Below are positions 53,677 through 64,000 of a stretch of 64,000 nucleotides of DNA, piece after piece. The notes under the pieces were generated by a model. It made no database searches. It saw only the letters and a list, made by a program, of their open reading frames with translations, and was not told where the DNA came from. Location of the stretch: positions 9,075,001 through 9,139,000 of the forward strand of contig JAULSR010000001.1 of the NCBI GenBank assembly GCA_030512295.1, given 5' to 3'. A program made the position numbers and the translations under genes. Source of the stretch: Bombardia bombarda (Eukaryota > Ascomycota > Sordariomycetes > Sordariales > Lasiosphaeriaceae). Every line of letters begins with the position of its first letter. Within the stretch, counting starts at the first letter, position 1.

Positions 53677-56324
53677 CTAATTGTAGGAGTGTAAATTCTC
53701 GACTGCCCCTACTCCGTTGAAGTCCCGATGGAACTGTCTCTTTGAAGCAATGGCGTCTTCTAGATGTGACTTCTTCAGGACGGTCCCCTCATGCTCAGCC
53801 ATCGACTGGGCTACGAAGACGGCATTTCTTATCTGGAGCTAACAGTCAGCACTCGCTCCTACTACGAGGGGGACCTCTCTCACTTCTCTCCCGTTCATCT
53901 TCTTCTTCGCCAGCTCATCGAGCACCTTCCCGCTGCAAGCCGGATTCCCGCGTCTCGTCTTCGCTCTGTCCACGAAAGACTGCCAAACCGCCCTGCGGGC
54001 CTCTTCCCGCAATTCATCGTACTTCAGCGCGACATGTATCCTGCTTATTATAGCTTCGTCAAATGTTTGGAGTCGGTTGGTTGTGAGAAACAAGATACCG
54101 TCATAATGTTCCAGCTCGCGTAAGAACACGGAGACGAGGGCGTTGAGTTGGAGATTATCGCTCGACCGCTGGGCCATGAAAATGTCCGCTTCGTCAATGA
54201 GCAGGATTGCTTTCCAACGGCTGGCAATCTTGAACACCGTCGTCAGGATTGCTTCCACCTTGACTGGATCCACTCCTATCTGTCCCGCAGGAACCTGGTC
54301 GGTCAGCAAAGATCGTCACGAAATCATCAGCCCGGCCACGTACTGCGTACAGCGGAACCTTCAAGGTGTCCGCCAGGGTTTCCGCCGTCAGGGTTTTGCC
54401 TACCCCAGGAGGCCCACTGATCCACGTTAGTCACTGAGAAGGGAGAAGTAACGACCACATACTATAACAAGAAATTGATGCCATGTCCTTTACCGCGAAC
54501 AAGGTCCGTAAGGCCATCCCCAGGTGCCCGGTTCAAATAAGTCGACGTAAGAGCCCAAATAGGCTTCTTCTGTTCCTCTGGGATTTTGACATCGTCAAAC
54601 GAAGCCTGGCTCCATTCGACATCGCTGATGTTGGCGACGGCAAACTCCACTGTGATGTATTAGTAGTGTGTCACCCTCATGAAAAAGGAAACGTACAAAA
54701 TGTTTTGCTGTCCAGACTGAAGCCAAATACCGTCGGACTGCAAATGAGGAAATCACGTTCCTCGAGTTGATCTGGATGGATATCTTCCAGCTTGAACTGG
54801 CGTTCTGTATCGGGCGTGTCCCAGGAGTAGCGTTTCTTCACCTTGTGGACTCGTGGGCAGGGGTAGTCAGCTCTGGTCTCTTGGAAACCGATAGCGTCCA
54901 CCACGATCCTGCTTTTGACGTACCGACCGACTATCAGACCCTTCTCGTTTAGGAAGAAAGCTTTCCCTTCGTACTGTTGATGGTGAATGCCTATCAAGGA
55001 AACGAAGTTACGACCGTAGTGAATCAGTTCTTGTCTGACCCTTTCCTTCTCCGCGTGATACTGGAGAGGATATGCTTGAAGATGTTGGATCCGTTTTGCT
55101 CCTCGGAAGATTGGGATCTTGATGCCTGTAGTGGCTTCGCCTAGTGACTTTCCATCGGAGTTCAGATAGCGGCCTTCGATGTACATGTACTTCGAACCGT
55201 CCATATCTACCCTCTCTTCGCAGAGGTTGTATAAGGCGCACCTTGACGCACCAGTGCCTTGGCATGTGGTGTACACCTCTGTGTTTGGACTGAAGAGAGC
55301 CCACAGCAGATCGTACGTGATTTCCTGCCTTTCCAGAAGGACGGAGAGGTGCTCAACGGTTGGCTTGTAGGTAGTTTCCGTGTAGTTCACCAAGAGGTCA
55401 AGATGTTTTCGGCACATGCCCTCGGAATCACCTGCAATGCGCTCTCGGTACGATTTCAGTTCCTCACGGACATGGAAGAGGGCCTTCCGTTCGATCTTTG
55501 CAGGGTTAGCAGCTGCATTCTGGAATAATCGGCGACTCATACCGAAGGGGTAACATCCGCGAGAGAGACGCCGCGGATATCTTTACACATCTCCCTCAAT
55601 ATGTCACGCAACGATGCAGACTTCATATCGATATAGGAGGTTGTGACCTGGGTTCTCATGTCTGCAATTCGTTAGAAGCAGTCTCGGACACTGATGAGGG
55701 AGACTCACCGATTCTATCCCGAACCACAAACACGTATCGATCGAGCTCATCTGCTTTAGAGCTAGTTGATCCGACGATCTTGTATTTACCCGATTTTTCG
55801 TCCCAGCTGTCACAATGTCAGCCGTGATTCACTTCCCATGGCGTCAATGCCTACACTTCATCCACACGCTTGTAGTCCAACATCGATGCTCGTTCTATCT
55901 GCGGCTCGTCCTCTTTGGTCGTGCTCTCAGATGCAGTCGGTGTGTTTGGCTCACTCTCTGCGGCTAGGGACTTCTTGGCTGCAACTGTGAGTAGCTCCAA
56001 AAGGCGCAGCACTGCAGCATCCGAGCCAAGAGCAAAGGTGCTTGAAGCGTCCTGCGGAGTCCTGATCGGTAGCTGCAAGGCTGCTCCGATAGGGCTTGTG
56101 CGGATGGCATCTTGGACTGGCTCTTTCATCTGGTTCACTGTGACAGACAGCTCTTCGACAGGGCTGCTAGGCGGAGTTGGCCGGTGGGGAGGAGAGGGGA
56201 GAGACCCACGAAGGGTCTTTACCGCCGACGTTGAACCATGCCCGTCCATCGTGTGTACGGCTAGGAACGGAGCTCGTGAAAGCGGAGCGTTCGCAGCTCC
56301 GGATGGTGCCATAGAATGGGGCAT
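53677..56324 (-). CDS. AAA-family ATPase with DUF7025-like N-terminal region
   Basis: Eight exons in coding order: 55855-56324, 55709-55806, 55543-55661, 54697-55495, 54463-54649, 54344-54416, 53884-54294, 53677-53832. The seven introns are 46-51 bp, all GT-AG. The product is 770 aa without a stop. A middle region (YKPTVEHLSVLLERQEITYDLLWALFSP...) matches the DUF7025 pattern that precedes AAA domains in a large fungal family. The ATPase module has Walker A GPPGVGKT (559-566), Walker B ILLIDEAD (612-619), the sensor FLTTNR and arginine-rich NGREIRNAVFVAQ. Family members resemble BCS1/spastin-type remodelling enzymes, but the client is unknown. The gene looks intact. The start is the first ATG of exon 1, whose N-terminal 150 residues are disordered. 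Confidence 0.9.
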
Positions 56325-56411
56325 GCGATAGATGAAGCGAGTTGCCGTATCCAGATGGATAAGAGCGGATGTATTGCTCTGTGAGAGGAGTTGGAGGGTA
56401 GTGGTGATGCC

Positions 56412-56840
56412 TTATTTTTTGTTGGGCTGTACGTTGAAGCCCTTCACTTCCTTCAACAGTTCGGGGTCAAGGGGCTGCACAATATCGTCGACCGAGGTTA
56501 ATGTAGTCTCCTTGGGGGCCGGCTCTGGAGAATCTTGTTTGTGTGTTTCTCCGTTACCTTCGGGTGGTTGTTCGTGGTTTGTCTGGTCTGAGATGAAGCC
56601 GCAATGTGTGATCAAATGGAGTGGTGGCACGACAAGCTGAGGGTTACCAGCTGAACCGGCACCCGCATCAGGGGTTCCAGGTGTAGGAGGGTCTTGAGAC
56701 GGACCTTCCACCTCGGTATTGTCAGGGGTCACAGTGTGAGTATTAGGTGCGTCTCCGACTGGGCGAGGATTGCCGCCCTGGCTCACGTCAATGAGATTCA
56801 GGGTCGATGGTCGAGGTTCCTGCACCGGATCGTCTGGCAT
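56412..56840 (-). CDS. Small proline-rich hypothetical protein
   Basis: 142 aa from ATG 56840. Mostly disordered (proline, threonine, glutamate), ending with TSVDDIVQPLDPELLKEVKGF. This ending recurs in the adjacent small gene at 56848-57075 (TSVDDIVQSLDPELLKDM), and the DNA around both is alike, so the pair arose by local duplication. No known family. Confidence 0.4.
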   Translation of the reverse strand: MPDDPVQEPRPSTLNLIDVSQGGNPRPVGDAPNTHTVTPDNTEVEGPSQDPPTPGTPDAGAGSAGNPQLVVPPLHLITHCGFISDQTNHEQPPEGNGETHKQDSPEPAPKETTLTSVDDIVQPLDPELLKEVKGFNVQPNKK

Positions 56841-56847
56841 GATAATG

Positions 56848-57075
56848 TTACATGTCCTTCAACAGTTCGGGATCAAGAGACTGCACAATGTCGTCGACCG
56901 AGGTTGACGCAGTCCCCAGAGCAGTGGTGGAGAAGGTTTGTTCTCCGTCAGGCCTTGGGTGCTGTGGCTTACAACAGGCGACGAAGCTTTCATCCGAGAC
57001 CCAGCTCGGGATGGTGCTGTAGGATGGTGCATGTGATGGGTGAAGCCAGCAAGAAAGGATGAGACGATGGGACAT
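56848..57075 (-). CDS. Small hypothetical protein, paralogue of its neighbour
   Basis: 75 aa from ATG 57075, 25 bp after a TATATAAAG box. It shares the C-terminal SVDDIVQxLDPELLK motif with the 142-aa gene that starts 8 bp after its stop. The N-terminal part differs and has tryptophans and cysteines (SCWLHPSH ... FVACCKP). The close TATA-to-ATG distance leaves almost no leader, so a later start is possible. Confidence 0.35.
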   Translation of the reverse strand: MSHRLILSCWLHPSHAPSYSTIPSWVSDESFVACCKPQHPRPDGEQTFSTTALGTASTSVDDIVQSLDPELLKDM

Positions 57076-57099
57076 GGGTGAAGCTCGCGAGGAAGCGGT

Positions 57100-57108
57100 C
57101 TTTATATA
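57100..57108 (-). promoter_or_regulatory. TATA box of the small paralogous gene
   Basis: TATATAAAG on the minus strand. Confidence 0.5.
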
Positions 57109-57119
57109 GACGTCCAAGG

Positions 57120-58639
57120 TGCTCACAAGCCTCAGGCGGTGCATGGCATCATCCTAGTCGCTGTCCACCGACTCCAGCGTACTCCCACGTCCCCTCCGAC
57201 CACTGGATTTGGTGACCGGCATCCAGGTGGAACTGCAAGCTCGATTACACCCACCTCCAATTCCATGCAGATGGGCAGACTGTTCTTGTAAGCCGCATTG
57301 TTCACGCACGGAGTCGTGGTGACTTGCAGTGCGGTCGGTAGTCCGGTGGAAACAGTCACCCTGTTCACGGTCATGGTCTGTCCTGCAATGCCGCGTGTTC
57401 ACACCTGGCGGCGATGAGCTGGTCATCTTCTAAATCATCGTGTTCTCAGGTTGAGCTGCATATGCAGGCCTTGATAAGTTAATTGGAGAAGATTGCTCCA
57501 TTTGGTTAAGGTGAGCTGCATTACGCTGGTAGCAGCCTCAATTGGGACTGTTGGTGGAGCCTTCGATAGCCTCTCCAGGGAAGCTGTTGGCAGACTGATC
57601 TGGCTCGGAAGCTGTTCGGCAGACAGCCTTGGGAGGCAGCCATATTTGGCACCACATGGTGGCCAGCGGGCCGGTATCAGTCTCGCGTCGCATCCACGCC
57701 TCGTGTCCATGCTTCTGTCGCCCTCAATATGCTCTCCATTGGACAGTTTGCCCAGAGGGAGACAACCCTGCCGTGTCAAGGTGTGTTGCGCCGCAGTCCA
57801 TGTATCCCACGCGGCCCATAGCCGCCCCTGACTCCAAGGGCCAATACTTCGTGTGCGGCTGCGCACCACGCATGGCGGAGGATGTGTATGGATAACGTCG
57901 ACTGGTCCAGCGCAGATACTAGTCAGCAGCGAACAGTGATATGTAGTCCCGAATAGGAAATCTGTATTTTCGCGATCGGTATCCGTTGCAAACTCGGGCC
58001 GCAACGGCTGCATTGCACTGCGGGAAAAATATGATTTCCTGTTCTGATCTACCCTAACTTAATCTGGAAAAGCCACTAGCTAGCCTTATCTAAGAATTGC
58101 TCGCAACCAAGCCAAGCTCTCTAACCGGATTTGGAAATGGTCAAAGACTAGGTTCAGCGCGCACCTTAGATTTCGTACTGTAATCAGTACGTACTTTTCC
58201 CACTATCGATTCACCTCCGCGGAACCTCAGCTGAAGCAAAACAGTGTGCCTCCCTACTGCCCATGACCAATAAAGGGTGCAGGGTTGAGGTTCCACCGAA
58301 ATCGATGACATCCCTCGCTTTTACTCTTGTGCAGTAGTCCCTACAGGACGCCCGGCGTACCGCCGTCGCCCGCTACGGACCCCAAACAGACGGGCTCTAA
58401 ACCCAATCACTGGCTCTCAAAGTCTCTCCGTAGTGTAGCGCACTGATTCACACTAGGCAGCACAGTTGCATCAATTACAGACAATCCATCAAAATGCAGT
58501 TTTTGTGACAAAGTTCCGTGCATGCGTTCAATGCATTGGCAGGATGCAAGGGTCACCTTTTGTGACCATCAAGGGGATGATATCACCTGAGGCACGGCTG
58601 GCACTGCTGCCCACTACTGCCTACACCTACGTCTCTCTG
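57120..58639. other. Long stretch without a supported gene
   Basis: A minus-strand open frame of 192 codons (57435-58013, ATG start) has no motif, biased composition and many small antisense frames; treated as unsupported. 58020-58460 is ordinary non-coding sequence leading to the promoter at 58640. Confidence 0.3.
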
Positions 58640-58647
58640 TATATAAG
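58640..58647 (+). promoter_or_regulatory. TATA box of the 255-aa conserved gene
   Basis: TATATAAG on the plus strand, 130 bp before the ATG, with a leader rich in CT and ACA. Confidence 0.6.
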
Positions 58648-58775
58648 TTTCACACAGATCACGGAGGAGACTGTTAGTGAATCAATGTGGAGAACAGAGC
58701 CCCGATTCGACATTCTCGACACTTCTCGCCTAAAGCTTAACCAAAAACAACATCGCTCACACCCCCACCTTCATC

Positions 58776-59620
58776 ATGGCCGCCGCCGCTGTTCTGCCCA
58801 AACCCACTGCCGGCCTCCACGGCTCACTCACTCCGGCTGACCTCAAGCAGGCCACCACGGCGTAAGTTCCCAAAAAGTACCTATATTAATAGGTACTTCC
58901 CAAACTGACTAATATCTTCTTTTATTAAAACAAAATAGCTACAACTTGCTCCCCCCGGACGATGACAACCTACCCGTGATTCCGCAAAAGATCGTCGATG
59001 ACATTCAACGGCTCATTGAAATTTTCGGAGTCCAGAACAAGTTCTGTTTCCACCTCCTCCACGGCCATGCCGAGCTGGAGCAGGGGACGGTCATGCACGG
59101 CCAGAAGATGGGCAGCCTTGAGGCGTGCTGGGTTCGCCCCATGCCGATCGACCGTGTTGACCCGAGCAACATGCACGGCCACATCTTCGTCCTGGATCCT
59201 GCTACCCGCAGCTTTCGCCCCTACGAGTTTCGTGAGGGGGCTCCCGCGCCCATGACGGACAAGGACAACGCCTTTGTGATGGCCTTCCAACTCTATCTCT
59301 GTTCTCATGACCTGGCCGACAAGCTCGGCCTCGAGATGGTGCCTCAGGCCAGAATGGCCGAGTTCATCTTTGGCAGGAACTTTGGCACCGTTGTGATGAA
59401 GTACGAGCACACCAAGGCCCACAAATCCGGACAGGCTCCCGAGGGCCGCACCACCGCATGGGCCGCTGGTGCCAACGAGCTCAAGGGGAATGTGGTTTCC
59501 CACGAGCCGAGCGTAAACAACGGGCCCCACATTATGATGAGAGACTCTAAGCTCAAGCCGTGGGAGGAGGGTGAAAACTTTGTCTTGGAAGCGCTGCACG
59601 AACATGACCTTATCGAGTAG
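58776..59620 (+). CDS. Conserved fungal protein of unknown function, 255 aa
   Basis: Two exons, 58776-58861 and 58939-59620, with a 77 bp intron (GTAAGT donor, AAATAG acceptor). The start ATGGCCGCCGCC follows a well-placed TATA box. The protein reads LHGSLTPADLKQATTAYNLLPPDDDNLPVIPQ..., then IEIFGVQNKFCFHLLHGHAELEQGTVMHG, then HGHIFVL. From memory, this pattern (a short ATT-YNLLP N-terminus and the HLLHGH...GTVM motif) recurs in ascomycete hypothetical proteins without assigned function. Histidines H74, H77 and others are spaced as possible metal ligands, but this is speculation. The frame is intact and GC-rich at third positions. Confidence 0.8.
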
Positions 59621-59889
59621 AGGCCACCCCCCTCTCTATCCCGAGTCCTCACTTTGTTTTCTTTTGTTTTTTTTGGTGTTGGCTATGACGGACTCGGACG
59701 TCTGCAGATTGTCTTTATACCTAGATATCTCTACTCAGTTTTAACGACTAGAGTCATTGTTTTGCTCCTAAACCATACGCACATCTTATTTATTTCCGGA
59801 CCTGATGATGAACATGCAATGCCCTTTCCCTGGCATTGGCCATGCTGTTGTCCTACCCGGTAGACAAACATCCACATCTCGACAAACAA

Positions 59890-60554
59890 TGGTAATCAAG
59901 TTCTACCTGTACAGCCATCCGGGCGAGCTTAAAGAGGTGGAGAACCGAGTCTCGATGCTACAAAGAGGATATTGTCGTCGTTCACGGGCTAGAGATAGCT
60001 CGGAAGTATCTCGCCCAGGGCGCCCGGCTCCCCTCGGCCATTTTGGGGAACTGCAATGACTTGTTTGCACATGTCGACAAGACCGCGACCGATGACGCCG
60101 GCGGCGACGCTCTTTCTGCGCGCAGCTGCGACTGCTCAGCCTCGACGAGCTCGCTTTCGTCCCCATTAGCTTTTCAAAGAGAAGGTTAAAGCAAATCCAA
60201 GCATGCTTCAAAGTGTCCAACATCCGCAAGTTTATAAAGACGTAGGCAATCACCTGCCAAGAGCGCTCCGAGATCCACACGCGCCTCCGGAAAGTCATGG
60301 AGAAGGCAGAGGAGACACGTTTCTCCGAAATCTACTGGGCAGCGGTGGCAGCCAACAACCCTAACCCACCCGCAACCAGTCCGGGGCAGGCGTCACCCCT
60401 TGACAGCAACTCTCCCCTGATTGATACCCAATTTGAGTCAGCTTTGATGCTCTCCTTGACCGCAACCGGCGATCATCCAGAGGCGTGGCTGCAACCAGCC
60501 AACTGCCATCAGCGCCACCCACAGACACGCCAAACGTGGGGTCGCAGTTGTTAG
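59890..60554 (+). pseudogene. Gene remnant
   Basis: Protein-like stretches appear in different frames: CYKEDIVVVHGLEIARKYLA then LGNCNDLFAHVDKTATDD (about 59960-60185), and EIHTRLRKVMEKAEETRFSEIYWAAVAANN (about 60270-60355). No splice scheme joins them without stops. Probably a decayed gene. Family not recognised. Confidence 0.3.
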
Positions 60555-60796
60555 CCCCAGGCCCCCAACGGGTACATACATTCGAAATTTAGCTATCATG
60601 GAGGGTTCCTGGTAGAGATTCGAAATAGTAGTAGCGTTTTGGTGTGGTTGTATGGCAAAATGGTGTGGCGTTTAGACACTTTTGAGGTGGTACCGTGCTC
60701 AAGGACCGCCTTCCCCCCCGCCTTTCCCCCGCCTTCCCCCCCACCCGCCTTGATCAATTCGCTGCACAACCAACATTTCTCCGTCCTTCTACAAAG

Positions 60797-61840
60797 ATGG
60801 ACGCATTCTTCTCACACAATTCGGCAACGCAGGCACAGTGCGACTGGTTCGCCGAGCAGAATTTTGGCGGCCCCGCCGAACCCGTCAGTCGCCCGGGCAG
60901 CTTCAGCTACACTTTGATAGCTAGAACTAGCGAGGGCAAAGTTGTCGTCCAGTTCCGAGACAAGAGCTCGCCGCTGCCGGACCCGGACTCGCCAGTGGTT
61001 CAGCAGTTCGGTATCGCGCACCATGGGCTTTTTCCGCTTCACCAACGCCTTGGGACTGTTGGTGAACTCGAGGTGTACTCGATGCCCAAGCTCCGAGGAG
61101 ATCCTTATTCCACCGTATTTAATTATTTTTTCAAGGCCCCGCACAAGCGAATGAAACTCGTAGGGGACCTGGCGAGGTATGTGTGACCACCCCCCCCCCC
61201 TTTTCTCTGGAGGGACAAGCAACGGCTGACACTGTCTTCCAGGTTCTTTGCAAGCTCTTGGGAAAACGCATCGTCCTGCAACATCGAACCCGCAGGTCGC
61301 GCTCGCATTGCTGCCGACTGCAAATCTAGACTTGCCCATATCTCCGGCACACTGCCCCCTCGCTTCCAGTCTTCTGTGGCCGATGCGCAGAGATGCTTGG
61401 ACAACCTGTTCGATCCGGAGGTCAAATATCCGTTGATCTCCACCCACGGCGACTTCAGTGAAAATAACCTGTTCGTGAACAAGAAGACGGGCGAGTTTAC
61501 GGGCGTTATCGACGTGGCCGAGTTGAGCTTCCTGCCATTCGGGTTTGACTTCTATGGGCTCGAGGAAATCGTCGGTTACTTGAGCCTTGACGGGTGGGGA
61601 GAGCACGACGGCGCGCAAGAGTTGAGGGCCCACTTCTGGGTCACCTTTGCGAATAGTGCAAAACTGGACCCAAAAGGTCCCGAAATGCAGACCATCAGGG
61701 AGGCTAGGCTGGTCGGGATTCTCTTTCGCTATGGCACCCGAACTGATGCCGGATTCTCCGGCATGTTGGGGCAGTTCATAAGTCAGGATCCCAGCTCCGT
61801 CGCCATGCTGATGCTCGACGGGCTCGTTCTGCGCCGATAA
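60797..61840 (+). CDS. Aminoglycoside-phosphotransferase-fold kinase (APH family)
   Basis: Two exons, 60797-61176 and 61243-61840, with a 66 bp intron (GTATGT donor, GCTGAC branch, CTTCCAG acceptor, containing a C12 run) give 325 aa. ATG 60797 follows a CT-rich leader. Kinase signatures are the catalytic loop THGDFSENN (H195, D197, N202) and GVIDVAE with D217, which binds the magnesium. The N-lobe has FSYTLIARTSEGKVVVQFRDKSS. Fungal members phosphorylate unknown small molecules and are often near secondary-metabolism or accessory regions. True antibiotic resistance cannot be inferred. The frame is complete. Confidence 0.82.
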
Positions 61841-62284
61841 GGCCGAGGAGGAAGCGGTGTGTGTGATCGCACATGTGTGCGCGCTTTTATTATTATTCCC
61901 ATGTACTGTATATGTACAGTAATTACAGTGTTCAGGTGGCTAGTAATTAGCCCAAACATCCTAAGGCCCCCAGCTGGGCCGCACTGCACCTCCAGCAGCT
62001 GTGTCTCCCAGCCAGCGCACGGGCCCACTTCTCTGGCGTCCACAAGCCCGACTCTAGCCTAATCAAGAGCCCCCCATCAAAGGGCTGCTGCTGCTCGAGA
62101 ACCTGTGCGCGTAAGTTTTGGGCACGAACCACCTTGCCGTGCAACGTCAATTGGAATCCCTTCAAGCGCAGCCAAGTGAAGTGGCATGATCGTTAGTCCG
62201 ACGGCGAAGCGCCCAGGCTGATCCGCTTGAAGTTTGAGCTCTTGGTTCTTTGCATTCTATCCAGACGTGTGGACCCTAGCAGCG
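61841..62284. other. Intergenic, with a short palindrome
   Basis: TACTGTA-TATG-TACAGTA (near 61904-61921) is an inverted repeat in the 3' flank of the kinase gene. No gene recognised. Confidence 0.35.
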
Positions 62285-62446
62285 ATGATGGTACAGTTCA
62301 AAACATACTCACCCAGCGGGCCTCGGTACTCGGCTAGGATCAAGAACGAAGAATGGGAGCGGCATCGCGAAAAGCTCACGAGGCTACATAGTCAAAATGT
62401 CCCCCGGAAGCAGATGCTCGACATCCTCAAATGCGAGGATGGTTTC
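62285..62446 (+). pseudogene. Clr5-domain gene, 5' fragment cut by an LTR
   Basis: From ATG 62285 the frame encodes MMVQFKTYSPSGPRYSARI followed by KNEEWERHREKLTRLHSQN and KQMLDILKCEDGF, which has the Clr5 domain pattern (EEWe.hk..l..L......l..i...m....GF) found in many fungal nuclear and NLR-associated proteins. The frame is broken by a retrotransposon LTR in the middle of the domain, and the remainder is not found on the far side. Confidence 0.6.
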
Positions 62447-62681
62447 TGTAAGGACATCGGACATCCCCAAGCACATGCCAAAGCATCCCCAAGCACATGC
62501 CAGTTATCCTACCAACTGTGTATATAAGCAGCGGCCCTCGCCCACCTTCCGTTGCGAGGGCCAGGTTGAAGTCTTACGCCAATACCAGTCATTGCTCGCC
62601 TTCCCAACTATCTTCATTGCTAGCCTGCCCAGTTGTCTTCCTTGTGACCACCTTGATCAGGCGTACCTGCCTTCTCTTACA
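62447..62681 (+). repeat. Solo LTR of the same chromovirus, not RIP-mutated
   Basis: 235 bp, TGTAAGG...CTTACA, close in sequence to the LTRs of copy E but with two (short) internal units. It keeps the TATATAAGCAGCGG promoter. GTTTC before and AAGTC after do not match, so no target duplication is visible. Confidence 0.93.
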
Positions 62682-62708
62682 AAGTCTCCCTTTCTTTCGT
62701 TCTTCACC

Positions 62709-64000
62709 ATGGACAAGAAACAAACCTCCCCGGAGCTCTCGCAAGCCGAGCTTCCGCCAGCCCAAGAAGAGCAAGTTCCAGTAAATCCACCGTCACGAAA
62801 ACGACAGCTAGACAGCGACGACGACGCCGAACCACGGACAAAGCGAGCGCGGACGACGCGACCGACCTCGGAGCCAGCACGATTGACGCGGAAGAACTTG
62901 GGCCTCTTCGACAAAATGGGGAAACACACCAAGAAGACATCCACCCACCGTGACTCCACGGACGACTCGTCCACGACAAAGACCATCTCGACGACGGCGT
63001 CCGGATTCGACATCCAAGCCTACAAGAATGGCATCCTCGAGCCCTCTAGATCTAAGCCCCCTAGTAACCTCGAGGACATCCACAAACGACTCGCTAGGAC
63101 CCGTGCGACCGCATCGCCTCCCGAGTCGGTATACGAGGAATACGTCGAGGTGGTTGGAGGAGCCCCCAACGAAGCAACGATGGTCTACCAGGTCGGGGGG
63201 AAGCTACTCAAGGAGTACCCTGGCAAGGGCTACAAGAAGGTGTTCAACCAAGCATTCACGGGCTATCCCAAGGACGTTGGATTCAACAATGGCCTATCGG
63301 CCCCGCAGCCCGACTTTATCGAGGGCATTGAGATGCGGGACTACCACCCGTTCCCGGTCGACGAACGCGTCCCCGGAGCCGTCCTCTACAAGGACGACCG
63401 CCGTTCGGTGACACTACCACACATCGCCGGAAAGTGGAAGGGCCCCGGAGGAGATATGAGAGAAGCGACGTTACAGAGTAGCTATGACGGAGCAGCACTC
63501 GTCTACGCTCGGAACCAGGCCCTTGCCTACCAGGGAAAGTCTGACCCCCTGGACACGCAAGCATCACGACCTTCACCACGAATGGTACCCAGCTCAACTT
63601 CCACGCTCACTACGCGACCCCAGCCGAAGACGGCACGCTTGAATATCACCAGTTTCCTGTCAAGTCGACGAGTTTGGTCAACTCCCACCAAGAACACAAG
63701 GAAGGTCGCAGAGAACTCAGGAACGAACAGGACCACGCAAAGACACAGTCCTATGAGCTGAGAGACCAGCTGAAGGAGTATTACAAGAAGCAACGCGGTG
63801 GTGGCCTCCATCCTGTCGCTGAAGGAGTGCCGTCCTTGCCTGTACCAGGCATCGAACCACTGGACGCTTACGAGGACGAAGGCGACTACGAAGTCGTCGA
63901 ACACCAGCCTGTTCACCAGCCGACGCCGCCTACGTCATCCAAGCACAGGAGTGGCAAGACGCACTCTCACCACTCGCACCATTCGCACCACTCGCATTCG
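62709..64000 (+). pseudogene. DUF7924-like fungal protein with a one-base frameshift, runs off the window
   Basis: ATG 62709 lies 27 bp after the LTR, whose TATA box is about 180 bp upstream. The N-terminal 80 residues are basic/disordered with RKR and KRAR clusters (nuclear-targeting-like). The conserved part follows: QAFTGYPKDVGFNNGLSAPQ, then YHPFPVDE, then LPHIAGKWKGPGGDM and SSYDGAALVYARNQ, a pattern I recall as DUF7924. At a five-C run (63545-63549) the frame is lost. The continuation is open in another frame to the window end (HASITTFTTNGTQLNFHAHY ... QSYELRDQLKEYY ... then a His-Ser repeat). One extra C would restore it: either a real mutation or a homopolymer sequencing error. Confidence 0.7.

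Larger units (their letters stand above)
30643..64000 (+). mobile_element. Putative Starship giant transposon, left end and at least 33 kb of cargo
   Basis: Seen: an abrupt change from RIP-degraded retrotransposon to GC-normal DNA at TTAC, a DUF3435 recombinase gene starting 365 bp inside and reading inward, palindromes next to the end, and a gene-bearing interior. Known: Starships carry a captain DUF3435 tyrosine recombinase as the first gene at the 5' end, and several (for example Hephaestus) use a TTAC(N7)A target. Reconstructing A across the junction from B gives TTAC, seven bases, then A. Inferred: the element extends beyond the right window edge, because copy A never resumes. The alternative is a small Crypton-like element or a rearrangement breakpoint beside a captain-like gene. 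Confidence 0.7.

Noticed and set aside
57435..58013. 192-codon minus-strand frame with an ATG
   Set aside because: No recognisable motif or promoter and a composition typical of chance frames in GC-rich DNA.
62397..62708. N-terminal extension of the DUF7924-like gene through the LTR
   Set aside because: It would translate the LTR itself including its promoter. The ATG at 62709 after the LTR is the natural start.
1..64000. tRNA, rRNA or telomere repeats
   Set aside because: None recognised on either strand by eye; a tRNA scan was not possible.

Overview
The window is filamentous ascomycete (Pezizomycotina) DNA. The signs are short GT-AG introns of 46-84 bp with CTGAC/CTAAC-type branch points, a Zn(II)2Cys6 regulator, a fungal-type AAA ATPase, a DUF3435 tyrosine recombinase, and retrotransposon copies degraded by repeat-induced point mutation (RIP). 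It falls into two halves that meet at about 30,646.

Positions 1-30,646 are almost purely a nest of one Ty3/Gypsy chromovirus family. The oldest copy (A, plus strand; pieces 1-793, 6582-6787, 30113-30646) was entered by B (794-6581, plus) and C (6788-30112, minus). C was then entered by D (9803-21332, plus), F (22041-27821, minus) and a solo LTR (28846-29065). D was finally entered by E (13627-19364, minus). A, B, C, D, F and the solo LTR are heavily RIP-mutated and AT-rich. E is GC-normal, has LTRs that look identical, and has open gag and pol frames joined by a textbook -1 frameshift signal. When the insertions are removed, every full copy is about 5.74-5.79 kb.

From 30,643 the composition changes abruptly. 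The RIP-degraded pol of copy A stops at a TTAC, and 365 bp further on starts an intact five-exon DUF3435 tyrosine recombinase (776 aa) reading inward. This is the architecture of the left end of a Starship giant transposon with its captain. The right end is not in the window, so at least 33 kb of putative cargo follows: a SANT/Myb plus GIY-YIG nuclease gene, a SET-domain gene, a cysteine-rich gene with an in-frame stop, a complete Sir2-type sirtuin, a small MADS-like gene, several small or lineage-specific genes, a short Zn2Cys6 regulator, a complete eight-exon AAA ATPase (770 aa), a conserved fungal protein of unknown function, an aminoglycoside-phosphotransferase-fold kinase, a Clr5 fragment cut by a solo LTR, and a DUF7924-like gene with a one-base frameshift at the right edge. 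Between the genes lie unusually many minisatellites (15, 17, 22, 23, 32 and 58 bp periods), dispersed direct repeats and large hairpins.

The TTAC at the junction reads CTGC in the undamaged copy E, so two RIP transitions appear to have created the recombinase target inside copy A. This suggests the order: retrotransposon insertion, then RIP, then Starship capture. All exon joins were built by hand from reading frame, splice-site motifs and recalled family patterns. No database was searched.
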